Assembly (NCBI RefSeq): GCF_003234265.2
Contig: NZ_CP126256.1
Coordinates: forward strand, 868,001 to 932,000
DNA length: 64,000 nt
Origin: Curtobacterium sp. MCSS17_015
GTDB taxonomy: Bacteria; Actinomycetota; Actinomycetes; Actinomycetales; Microbacteriaceae
Reading direction: 5' to 3'
Positions within the stretch are counted from its first letter, which is position 1, and each line of letters begins with the position of its first letter. The notes beneath the pieces were generated by a model. It was not told the DNA's origin and ran no database searches. It was given only the letters and a program-made list of their open reading frames with translations. Shown here in pieces: positions 25,320-32,753 of the stretch. A program made the translations under genes and the position numbers.

Positions 25320-26173
25320 CCGACATGGCCGACGACGACCTCGGGAACGGCGCTGCGCCGGGTCCCCGGGACAGCCACGGGTTCGCACGTCCCACCTCGA
25401 TCGCGGAACTCCGCGCCGTGGCCCAGCCGGACGAGGTCCGCGCACGCGCCAACGCCGAGCACTGGACGGCCTCGCTCTACCTGCGGGACATCTCGCCCTA
25501 CCTGACGTCCGTGCTGCTCCGGACCCGGGTCAGCGCGAACCAGGTCACGGGCCTGATGATCCTGGTCGGCTGGTCGACCGCGGCCGCACTGCTCATCCCG
25601 GGCATCTGGGGTGCGCTCATCGCCCTCGTGCTCGGTCAGCTCCAGATGCTCGTCGACTGCTCCGACGGCGAGGTCGCTCGGTGGCGCGGCACCCGGTCGC
25701 CCGCCGGCATCTTCCTCGACAAGGTCGGGCACTACACGACCGAGGGACTCATCCCGATCGCCCTCGGTGTCCGCGCCGCGACGTGGCCGATCGAGGGCGT
25801 CGACTGGATGTGGACGACGATCGGGTGCGCCCTCGGTCTGGTGATCGTGCTCAACAAGGCCCTCAACGACATGGTTCACGTCGCCCGGGCGCACGGCGGG
25901 ATGGAGAAGCTCGCCGACCGCCGTGACGGTGCGACCGCGCCGTCGGGTGCCCGCCTGGCCTCGCTCCGCCGCGTCGCGCGGTTCCTGCCGTTCCACCGGC
26001 TCTACCACTCGGTCGAGCTGACGATCATCACGTTCGTCGTGGCCCTGGTGGCGCTCGTCATCGGGCACCCGCTGGCCGACCGGATCCTGGTCGGGGCGCT
26101 CCTGCCGCTCGCCGTCCTGGCGACCGCCGGCCACTTCCTGGCCATCATCTCCTCGAAGCGGGTCCGCGCGTGA
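25316..26173 (+). CDS. CDP-alcohol phosphatidyltransferase-family membrane enzyme
   Basis: A 285-residue polytopic enzyme that would transfer a phospho-alcohol from CDP-alcohol to an acceptor. The family motif D-x2-DG-x2-AR-x8-G-x3-D-x3-D is present as Asp114, Asp117, Ala121-Arg122, Gly131 and Asp135, but the final Asp is His139 (LDKVGHY). That last Asp is the proposed catalytic base in characterised members, so this is a distinct subtype. Membrane segments are seen around 70-105 and 150-180 and at the C-terminus. The start is GTG at 25316 overlapping the previous stop; ATG at 25325 is the alternative. It overlaps the next gene (GTGA) and sits in the glycopolymer operon. Confidence 0.85.
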   Translation: MTDMADDDLGNGAAPGPRDSHGFARPTSIAELRAVAQPDEVRARANAEHWTASLYLRDISPYLTSVLLRTRVSANQVTGLMILVGWSTAAALLIPGIWGALIALVLGQLQMLVDCSDGEVARWRGTRSPAGIFLDKVGHYTTEGLIPIALGVRAATWPIEGVDWMWTTIGCALGLVIVLNKALNDMVHVARAHGGMEKLADRRDGATAPSGARLASLRRVARFLPFHRLYHSVELTIITFVVALVALVIGHPLADRILVGALLPLAVLATAGHFLAIISSKRVRA

Positions 26174-27078
26174 CCGGCGGCACCGACCGACGCCACGCGG
26201 TACCGCACCGCGACCGCCCTCGGGTCGCCGTCGTCAGTCTCACGCAGGGCACCCGGCCGGAGGACCTCCGGCGCGGGCTCGACAGCGTGCTGGCGCAGCA
26301 GGACGTCGAACTCGACGTGGTCTGCGTCGGCAACGGCTGGGAGCCCGTCGACCTGCCCGACGGGGTCCGGGCACTGGCGCTGCCGGAGAACCTCGGCATC
26401 CCCGCCGGCCGGAACGCCGGGGCGGCCGTGGTGGACGGCGACTACCTGTTCTTCCTCGACGACGACGCGTCGGTGCCGTCGCCGACGTTCCTGCGGGACA
26501 CCATCGCGTTGTTCGAGCAGGACCCGTCGCTCGGCCTCGTGCAGCCGCGGGTCGTCGATCCGAGCGGCGCGGCGAACCCCCGGCGCTGGGTGCCCCGCAT
26601 CCGGAAGGGCGACCCGGAGCAGAGCTCGCCGGTGTTCTCCGTGTGGGAGGGCGCCGTCGTCCTGCCGATGGACGTCTGGCGTGCCGTCGGCGGCTGGGGA
26701 GCGGAGTACTTCTACGCGCACGAGGGCATCGAGCTCGCGTGGCGGGTGTGGGACGCCGGACGACGGACCTGGTACGCGGGGGACCTCGTGGCGAACCACC
26801 CAGCGATCGATCCCGCACGGCACCGCGAGTACGTGCGGCTGAACGCCCGGAACCGGGTGTGGTTGGCGCGACGGAACCTCCCAGCGGTCCTGCAACCGCT
26901 CTACGTGGGCAGTTGGGCCGCGATCCAGGCGCTCCGGTGGTGGCGCTCGCCGCGACGCCTCGCGACCTGGCTCGCCGGCGTCGCCGAGGGCTGGCGGACG
27001 GACTGCGGTCCGGTGCACGTGATGGGATGGCTGACGATCGGACGGATGACGCTGGCGGGCCGACCGCCCGTCGTCTGA
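26170..27078 (+). CDS. family 2 glycosyltransferase
   Basis: A 302-residue GT-A glycosyltransferase resembling rhamnosyltransferase-type enzymes. It shows VAVVSLTQGTRPEDLRRGLD at the nucleotide-binding start, ENLGIPAGRNAGA, the metal-binding triad FLDDDAS, and WGAEYFYAHEGIELAWRVWD, the acceptor/catalytic region. There is no clear membrane segment apart from a hydrophobic stretch near the C-terminus. The start is GTG at 26170, overlapping the stop of the CDP-alcohol enzyme. Donor sugar and acceptor are not predictable. Confidence 0.87.
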   Translation: MTGGTDRRHAVPHRDRPRVAVVSLTQGTRPEDLRRGLDSVLAQQDVELDVVCVGNGWEPVDLPDGVRALALPENLGIPAGRNAGAAVVDGDYLFFLDDDASVPSPTFLRDTIALFEQDPSLGLVQPRVVDPSGAANPRRWVPRIRKGDPEQSSPVFSVWEGAVVLPMDVWRAVGGWGAEYFYAHEGIELAWRVWDAGRRTWYAGDLVANHPAIDPARHREYVRLNARNRVWLARRNLPAVLQPLYVGSWAAIQALRWWRSPRRLATWLAGVAEGWRTDCGPVHVMGWLTIGRMTLAGRPPVV

Positions 27079-27155
27079 TCCCGCAGCCGACCCGTCCCGA
27101 CACGGTCCACACCGTGCCGACCCGACTCCACCGAACCAGCGCCCAGGAGCACAGC

Positions 27156-28388
27156 ATGGCCATCGTCAACGACGCCCGCACCGCGATCCGTCTCGTGCTC
27201 CGGCTGGTGCGGTCGCGGCAGGTGCGCGGCCGGTTGGCCCGCCGGCTGCCCTCGGCACCGACGCCCGCGCCCGGCTCCGTCGAGATCGCCGTGTACTTCG
27301 CCGACGGACCGGTGAACATGTACCAGATCCGGCAGTGGTACGGCCCGCTGGCCGAACTGTCCCGACACCGCGGGGTCGCGATCGTGTCGCGGAGCCCCGG
27401 CACCATGCTGGCGCTGCTCGACGAGTCGCCGGTCCCCGTCGTCTACGCACGGCAGGTGGTGGACCTCGAGCGGTTCGTCGCGGAGCAGTCGCCGAAGACG
27501 GTGCTCTACGTCAACCAGAACGCCCGGAACTTCCAGATGATGCGGTACGGGCGCATGTGGCACGTCTTCGTGAACCACGGTGAGAGCGACAAGATGTACA
27601 TGACGACGAACCAGTTCAAGGCGTACGACTACGCCCTGATCGCCGGTGACGCCGCCCGTGACCGGCTCGCCGATGCGCTGTGGGACTACGACCTGGACGC
27701 CAGGACGATCGCCATCGGCCGTCCCCAGGCGGACCACTTCGTGGGGGAGCCCCCGTACCCCGCCGACGAGCGGACCGTCGTGCTCTACGCACCGACGTGG
27801 GAGGGAGACCGCGGCGCTGCGGCCTACGGGTCCATCGCGAGCCACGGGACGACGATCGCCGAGCGGGTGCTCGCGTCGCCGCAGCACCGCTTCGTGTACC
27901 GGCCGCATCCCCGGAGCGGCGTGGTCGACCCCGGGTACAAGGCCGCCCACGAGCGGATCGTCGCCGCCATCGCCGCGGCCAACGCCGCCGACCCGTCGGC
28001 GCACCACGTGTACGACGACGGGCCGACGCTGGGCTGGCAGCTCGCGGGCGCCGACGTCGCGATCACCGACATCAGCGCGATGATCTACGACCGGCTCGCC
28101 GTGGGGCGGCCCCTGCTCGTGACCCGTCCGGTGTCCGCGGACGCCGAGGTCGACGAGCGCGGGTACCTGTCCGACGCCGACTGGCTCCGGGCCGAGGACG
28201 CCGGAGACGTGCTCGCGCGCGTGGACCGGGCCGCGAACGACGCCGAGCAGCTCGCTCGCCTGCGGCACTGGGTCGAGCGCTACTTCGGCGACACGACGCC
28301 CGGTGCGGCGACCTCGCGCTTCCACGCCGCGGTCGACCGCCTGGTCGCACGCTGGCACGAGGTCGCCGCCGAGCGCTCCGGTCGCTGA
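27156..28388 (+). CDS. CDP-glycerol:glycerophosphate glycerophosphotransferase-like (TagB/TagF type)
   Basis: A 410-residue protein with the fold and motifs of teichoic-acid glycerophosphotransferases (PF04464): VFVNHGESDK in place of the usual WHGTPLK, YAPTWEGD, FVYRPHPRSG and AITDISAMIYDRLAVGRPLL. These motifs bind CDP-glycerol and transfer glycerol phosphate to a growing chain, so the locus probably makes a phosphodiester-linked wall polymer. The start is ATG at 27156 with AGGAG 7 bases upstream. It is separated from the preceding glycosyltransferase by 77 bases that include a small hairpin (27101-27116). Confidence 0.87.
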   Translation: MAIVNDARTAIRLVLRLVRSRQVRGRLARRLPSAPTPAPGSVEIAVYFADGPVNMYQIRQWYGPLAELSRHRGVAIVSRSPGTMLALLDESPVPVVYARQVVDLERFVAEQSPKTVLYVNQNARNFQMMRYGRMWHVFVNHGESDKMYMTTNQFKAYDYALIAGDAARDRLADALWDYDLDARTIAIGRPQADHFVGEPPYPADERTVVLYAPTWEGDRGAAAYGSIASHGTTIAERVLASPQHRFVYRPHPRSGVVDPGYKAAHERIVAAIAAANAADPSAHHVYDDGPTLGWQLAGADVAITDISAMIYDRLAVGRPLLVTRPVSADAEVDERGYLSDADWLRAEDAGDVLARVDRAANDAEQLARLRHWVERYFGDTTPGAATSRFHAAVDRLVARWHEVAAERSGR

Positions 28389-28408
28389 GGACCCGGACCG
28401 ACTGCGGA

Positions 28409-28711
28409 TCAGGGAGCGAGCCCGGGCCCGGCCAGGGACATCCGCCACAGGTACTCGGAGCGGTCCGGTCGGCGCCACCGCACGATGACGACGCCGGTCT
28501 CGTCCGGGGCGGCACCGAACACGGCGAGGGACAACCCACGGCCGGGCTCGAGCCGACGCACGACGAGCGGCGGGGAGTACCCCGTGCCCAGATGCGTCAG
28601 GTCGATGCCGTCGAGGGTCTCGCTGCTGGTGTTGGTGATCTCGTACCGCCGTGGGGCGGCCGATCGGTCGACGGTGAACGGGACTGGGTAGGCGGTGCTG
28701 GGGTGGTGCAT
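28409..28711 (-). CDS. small hypothetical protein
   Basis: A 100-residue protein starting MHHPSTAYPVPFTVDRSA, with beta-rich segments (RYEITNTSSETLDGIDLTHL, VIVRWRRPDRSEYLWRMSL). It resembles a small beta-sandwich without signal peptide or membrane segment; no family is recognised. The start is ATG at 28711, 7 bases after TAGCGT; an ATG nine bases further upstream overlaps that hexamer. It lies inside the glycopolymer locus, between the glycerophosphotransferase (convergent) and the exporter ATPase (same strand). Confidence 0.7.
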   Translation of the reverse strand: MHHPSTAYPVPFTVDRSAAPRRYEITNTSSETLDGIDLTHLGTGYSPPLVVRRLEPGRGLSLAVFGAAPDETGVVIVRWRRPDRSEYLWRMSLAGPGLAP

Positions 28712-28718
28712 GGGCAGC

Positions 28719-28724
28719 ACGCTA
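28719..28724 (-). promoter_or_regulatory. candidate leaderless -10 element (TAGCGT)
   Basis: On the minus strand TAGCGT is followed by GCTGCCC (7 bases) and ATG at 28711. Confidence 0.5.
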
Positions 28725-28819
28725 GGGGTGGGGTCCGACGTCGGGGCCCCGCCGGCCCCCCGGAGGACACCGGGCTGTGGAGCGCGCTGCGGGAGGCCCG
28801 GGTTGTGGAGGAGAGGCGC

Positions 28820-29590
28820 TCAGGCCCCGTGGTCCGCGTTGTAGCGGTCGAGGGCCTCGTCGATCGGCCCGTCGAACTGCAGACGGCCCTTGTCGAGGTA
28901 CAGCCCGCGGTCGCAGAAACGGCGCAGGTCCTTGTCGCTGTGCGAGACGAAGAACAGCGTGCGCCCGCCGGCCAGCAGCTCCTCGATGCGCTTGTAACAC
29001 TTCTCGCGGAAGGCCTTGTCGCCGACGGCCAGGACCTCGTCGACCAGGATCACCGGCTCGTCCAGCCGCGAGATCACGGCGAAGGCGATCCGCACCTTCA
29101 TGCCACTGGAGAGGTGCTTGTACGGGGTGTCCACGAAGTCGCCGATCTCGGCGAAGGCGATGATCTCGTCGAACGCGTCGCGGATCTCGGCCCGCGACAT
29201 GCCGTGCAGGCCGGCGGTCAGGAAGACGTTGTCGCGGACGGTGAGGTCCCCGACGAACCCGCCGGTGATCTCGATGAGGGGGGCGACACCGGCACCGACG
29301 TGCACGCGACCCTCGTCCGGGAGCATCACCTGCGCCACGAGCTTCAGCAGCGTGGACTTGCCCTGTCCGTTCCGACCGACGACGCCGATCGCCTCGCCCG
29401 GGCGCACGTCGAACGACACGTTCCGCAACGCCCAGAACTCGTCGGCCTTGCGGCGGCGCTGTCCGCGTCCGAACAGGTCCTTGAAGCTCCGGCTCGCCCG
29501 ACGGTTGCGCTTGAACCGGATGCCGGCGTCGGTGACGGAGATCACCGGTGCGGTGGTGCTCGCGGTCACGGAGGGTTCGGTCGTGGCCAT
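28820..29590 (-). CDS. ABC exporter ATPase for wall glycopolymer (TagH/Wzt type)
   Basis: A 256-residue ATPase of the polysaccharide/teichoic acid export family. It has an N-terminal extension before WALRNVSFDV, Walker A GRNGQGKST, the family-specific IEITGGFVGDLTVRDNVFL, signature LSSGMKVRIAFA, Walker B VILVDEVLAVGD and H-loop VSHSDKD. It lacks the C-terminal carbohydrate-binding domain of Wzt, as TagH-like short forms do. It works with the permease at 29590-30414, whose stop overlaps this start by 1 base (TGATG), to move a lipid-linked polymer across the membrane. Confidence 0.92.
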   Translation of the reverse strand: MATTEPSVTASTTAPVISVTDAGIRFKRNRRASRSFKDLFGRGQRRRKADEFWALRNVSFDVRPGEAIGVVGRNGQGKSTLLKLVAQVMLPDEGRVHVGAGVAPLIEITGGFVGDLTVRDNVFLTAGLHGMSRAEIRDAFDEIIAFAEIGDFVDTPYKHLSSGMKVRIAFAVISRLDEPVILVDEVLAVGDKAFREKCYKRIEELLAGGRTLFFVSHSDKDLRRFCDRGLYLDKGRLQFDGPIDEALDRYNADHGA

Positions 29591-30414
29591 CACAGCTCCT
29601 TGAGGACGCGGTGCTCGCTTCGGCGGAAGACGACGACCCCGACGACGAGCACGACCGCGGTGACGACGACCGATGCGGCCACCTCCACCCAGTCGAGCTG
29701 GCCCGGGAAGAACGCCGAGCGGTAGATGCCGAAGATGCCGCTGAGCGGGTTGATCGCGGCGAGGTCGTGCAGCACCGGGGGGAGCGCCTGCGTGCCGTAG
29801 ATGATCGGGGACGCGTAGAACATGAACCGGAGCACGAGCTTCACCGCGCGCTCGAGGTCCCGGAAGAAGACCACGAGCGGCGCCACGATGAGCCCCAGAC
29901 CGTAGACGAGGGTGGCCTGCAGCACGATCGCGAGCGGCCAGAGCACGGCCTGCCAGTGCAGGTGCGCGCCGGTGGCGACCGCGAAGACGGCGAGCACCGG
30001 GATGCTCAGCAGGAACTCGACGGCCTTCGACGCGTCGATCCGCGCCACCCAGATGCTCCGCGGGATCGTCGTCGAGCGGATGAGCTTCGACTCCTTGATG
30101 AAGGCACGGGTCGAGTCCGAGACGCCGCCGGTGAACCACATCCAGGGCAGCAGGGCCGTGAGCAGGAACACGATGTACGGTTCCTCACCCACCGACCCGC
30201 GGTGGAACACCTGCGTGAAGACGAACCAGTAGATCGCCGACATCACCAGTGGGTCGAGGATCGACCAGAAGTACCCGAGGGCCGACGTCGAGTACCGCAC
30301 ACGCAGGTCGCGGACGGTCAGCAGCCAGAGCGCCTGACGGTACCGGCGGCCCGCGCCACGGGACCGCATCGGTGACGCCGCGACGGCGGCTGACTGCGTG
30401 CGCGTTCCACTCAT
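29590..30414 (-). CDS. ABC exporter permease for wall glycopolymer (TagG/Wzm type)
   Basis: A 274-residue ABC-2 permease with six predicted membrane segments. The N-terminus LLTVRDLRVRYSTSALGYFW is the amphipathic coupling region of this family, and AINPLSGIFGIYRSAFF is the conserved loop near the end. The start is ATG at 30414 with GGAGGG 8 bases upstream. It pairs with the ATPase at 28820-29590 and lies downstream of the nucleotidyltransferase, giving a minus-strand operon that complements the plus-strand glycosyltransferase operon. Confidence 0.92.
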   Translation of the reverse strand: MSGTRTQSAAVAASPMRSRGAGRRYRQALWLLTVRDLRVRYSTSALGYFWSILDPLVMSAIYWFVFTQVFHRGSVGEEPYIVFLLTALLPWMWFTGGVSDSTRAFIKESKLIRSTTIPRSIWVARIDASKAVEFLLSIPVLAVFAVATGAHLHWQAVLWPLAIVLQATLVYGLGLIVAPLVVFFRDLERAVKLVLRFMFYASPIIYGTQALPPVLHDLAAINPLSGIFGIYRSAFFPGQLDWVEVAASVVVTAVVLVVGVVVFRRSEHRVLKEL

Positions 30415-30475
30415 GGGTTCCCTCCGGCCGTGACGACGCCGGAGGGAGGAGACGACCAGGGGGTCCTGACGCTGG

Positions 30476-31171
30476 TCAGGCGAACAGGTCGTTCGCGCGC
30501 TCGAGGTCCTCGGCGAAGTCGATCTCGACCGCGTAGAGGTCCGAGATGTCGATCGGCGTCCAGCGTAGCCCGTCCTCGGCGATGGCAGCCTCGATGCCGC
30601 CCTCGAAGTACTCCTGGTCGTCGACCCGGCCGAGCTGGCGCACGAGGGCCTGCTTGTCGGCCGCCGAGACGTAGTTGATGCCGACGGCTTCACCGAGCCC
30701 ACCGACGACCTTCTTCGACAGCTTCGCGATGAAGCCCTCGGCGTCGACGGTGTACTTGACCTCTTCGTCGGAGACCTTCTCGGTGTTGACGCTGACGAAC
30801 GAGCGACCTTCGTCGATCATGTCGGCGGCACGGACGAGGGCCATCGGATCGAAGACGACGTCGCCGTTCATCCAGAGGACGCCGCTCTTGCCGGTCGCCT
30901 TGAGGGCGCGCAGCAGGCTCTTCGAGGTGTTCGTGGAGTCGTAGGACTCGTTGTAGACGAAGTTCGCCTCGGGGAACGCCTCGACGATGTACTCCGACTT
31001 GTAGCCGACGACGATGGTCACCCGGGCGCTCGACCCGAAGGCGGCGCGGATGTTGTCGAACTGCTGCTGCATGATGGTGCGGCCGTCGCTGAGTTCGGTG
31101 AGCGGCTTCGGCAGGCTGCGCCCGAGGCGGCTGCCCATCCCCGCTGCGAGGATCACGATCTGCGTGGTCAT
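30476..31171 (-). CDS. NTP-transferase, LicC-like cytidylyltransferase family
   Basis: A 231-residue nucleotidyltransferase. The N-terminal signature ILAAGMGSRLGRSLPKPLTE, the metal-binding LWMNGDVVFD and the C-terminal AVEIDFAEDLERAN match LicC/phosphocholine cytidylyltransferase-like and sugar-phosphate nucleotidyltransferases. Beside a CDP-alcohol transferase and a CDP-glycerol-type polymerase, it may make the CDP-activated building block, but the substrate is inferred. The start is ATG at 31171 with GGAAGGGA 6 bases upstream. It is the first gene of the minus-strand operon with the exporter genes. Confidence 0.85.
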   Translation of the reverse strand: MTTQIVILAAGMGSRLGRSLPKPLTELSDGRTIMQQQFDNIRAAFGSSARVTIVVGYKSEYIVEAFPEANFVYNESYDSTNTSKSLLRALKATGKSGVLWMNGDVVFDPMALVRAADMIDEGRSFVSVNTEKVSDEEVKYTVDAEGFIAKLSKKVVGGLGEAVGINYVSAADKQALVRQLGRVDDQEYFEGGIEAAIAEDGLRWTPIDISDLYAVEIDFAEDLERANDLFA

Positions 31172-31496
31172 GCTTGTCCCTTCCGGTGTCCGCCCGCCCC
31201 GTGCGGTGGAGTCGCCCGGGGGGCGCTCCGTGTGGGGCTGGGTGGACTCTTCGAGTCTGCTCGTCATCCGTGCGAGAACGCCGCGGATCGCGTGATCCGG
31301 AGCGACGTGCGCTCCGTACGGCGACCGCTCCGGCTCGTCCGGACGGGTTTCCGAGTGGTGAACACTGCATCGTGTCTCGGTGAATGATACGGAACGAGCC
31401 GGGATCGGGGTACGGCTCGCCCGGCATCGTGTTCGGATCGTGACCCGGCCGGACGCGGCCCAGCGGGCGGTCGGAACCGTTGGTACGGTTGGGCTC
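31172..31496. other. 325-base divergent intergenic region
   Basis: Separates the minus-strand cytidylyltransferase/exporter operon from the plus-strand ABC ATPase gene. The stretch at about 31,330-31,400 is less GC-rich and contains TATCAT on the minus strand (31389-31384), a possible -10 for the exporter operon with a long leader. No protein, RNA or riboswitch is recognised. Confidence 0.5.
31484..31489 (+). promoter_or_regulatory. candidate leaderless -10 element (TACGGT)
   Basis: TACGGT is followed by TGGGCTC (7 bases) and GTG at 31497, supporting that start of the ABC ATPase gene. Confidence 0.45.
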
Positions 31497-32753
31497 GTGT
31501 CGGCAGGAACAACGGGAGACGACGACGTGTACAGCACGTCGGACGCCACATGGACGGCCGATCAGGACGACGACGCGAACGCTGCCCCGGGGACGGGCAG
31601 TACCGCTGGCTCGAGGACGGGCAGCGGCGACCACGACGACACGGGGGACACGGGTGCGCAGGGTGCGCCCGCGGGTGACGAGATGACGGACGAGACGACC
31701 GGCAGTGCGGTCCAGGCCCCGGAAGGCGCCGGGGCGGACGCCCCGCCGACGGCCGCCGCGGGGGCGACCCCGGCGCGACCGGTGAAGAAGGGCAAGAAGC
31801 GCTCCGGACGGGCGACACGCCCGCAGGGGGCAGCAGCGGCGCGCACGCCCGAGCAGCGGGCCGAGCGCGGCGGACAGGAGGCGCGGGACGGTTCGGGCAC
31901 GGGCGCTCGGGACGCGTCCGGTGCATCCGGCGCCTCGACGAGCGCACGGCCGTCGACCAAGCGGCCCACCGCGCGTCCGAACGTGCCACAGCAGCCCGTC
32001 GTGCTCCGTGCCGACGGCCTCGTCAAGCGGTACGGACAGACCCTGGCGGCGGACGATGTCGACCTCGAGATCCGCAAGGGCTCGATCTTCGGCGTGGTCG
32101 GTCCGAACGGGGCGGGCAAGACGACGACGCTGTCCATCCTCACGGGCCTCCTGCGTCCCGACGCCGGCTCGGTGACCGTGCTCGACCACGACGTGTGGGC
32201 GGACCCGACCGCTGCCAAGCGGGCGATGGGCGTCCTGCCGGACCGGCTCCGGCTCTTCGACCGCCTGACCGGCGCGCAGATGCTGTTCTACTCGGCGACG
32301 CTCCGCGGGCTCGACGGTGCGACCGCTCGCAGCCGGAGCGCCGACCTCGCCGAAGCGTTCGGTCTCGGCGACGCCCTCGGCCGACCCGTCGCGGACTACT
32401 CCGTCGGCATGGCGAAGAAGATCGCCCTCGCCGCCACGCTCATCCACTCGCCGCGCGTGCTCGTGCTCGACGAACCGTTCGAGTCCGTCGACCCGGTCAG
32501 CGCGACGACCATCACCGACATCCTGCGGCGGTACACCGCCGGGGGCGGCACCGTCGTGCTCTCCAGCCACTCCATGGAGCTGGTCCAGCGCACCTGCGAC
32601 TCCGTGGCGATCATCGTCGGTGGCAAGGTCCTGGCCGCCGGCACCATGGCGCAGGTGCGCGGGCGCCGCAGCCTCGAGGACACGTTCGTCGAACTCGCCG
32701 GCGGTCGCCCCGTCGCGGAGAGCATGGAATGGTTGCACAGCTTCTCCGGCTGA
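31497..32753 (+). CDS. ABC transporter ATPase with long disordered N-terminal extension
   Basis: A 418-residue protein whose last 240 residues or so are a complete ABC ATPase: Walker A GPNGAGKT, signature YSVGMAKKIALA (SVGMA in place of LSGGQ), Walker B VLVLDEPFESVD and H-loop SSHSME. The first 165 or so residues are Asp/Gly/Thr-rich, then Lys/Arg/Ala-rich, and are probably disordered. The start is GTG at 31497, 7 bases after TACGGT; GTG at 31527 with GGGAG 8 bases upstream is a real alternative and would remove 10 residues. The gene overlaps its permease partner by 25 bases. Substrate unknown; the resemblance is to ABC-2 exporters. Confidence 0.85.
   Translation: MSAGTTGDDDVYSTSDATWTADQDDDANAAPGTGSTAGSRTGSGDHDDTGDTGAQGAPAGDEMTDETTGSAVQAPEGAGADAPPTAAAGATPARPVKKGKKRSGRATRPQGAAAARTPEQRAERGGQEARDGSGTGARDASGASGASTSARPSTKRPTARPNVPQQPVVLRADGLVKRYGQTLAADDVDLEIRKGSIFGVVGPNGAGKTTTLSILTGLLRPDAGSVTVLDHDVWADPTAAKRAMGVLPDRLRLFDRLTGAQMLFYSATLRGLDGATARSRSADLAEAFGLGDALGRPVADYSVGMAKKIALAATLIHSPRVLVLDEPFESVDPVSATTITDILRRYTAGGGTVVLSSHSMELVQRTCDSVAIIVGGKVLAAGTMAQVRGRRSLEDTFVELAGGRPVAESMEWLHSFSG

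Noticed and set aside
27101..27116. terminator between the second glycosyltransferase and the glycerophosphotransferase
   Set aside because: Only a 6-bp stem (CACGGT/ACCGTG) with no T-run; too weak to call.
31172..31496. riboswitch or small RNA in the long intergenic region
   Set aside because: No conserved aptamer sequence or strong terminator-like fold was recognised by eye.
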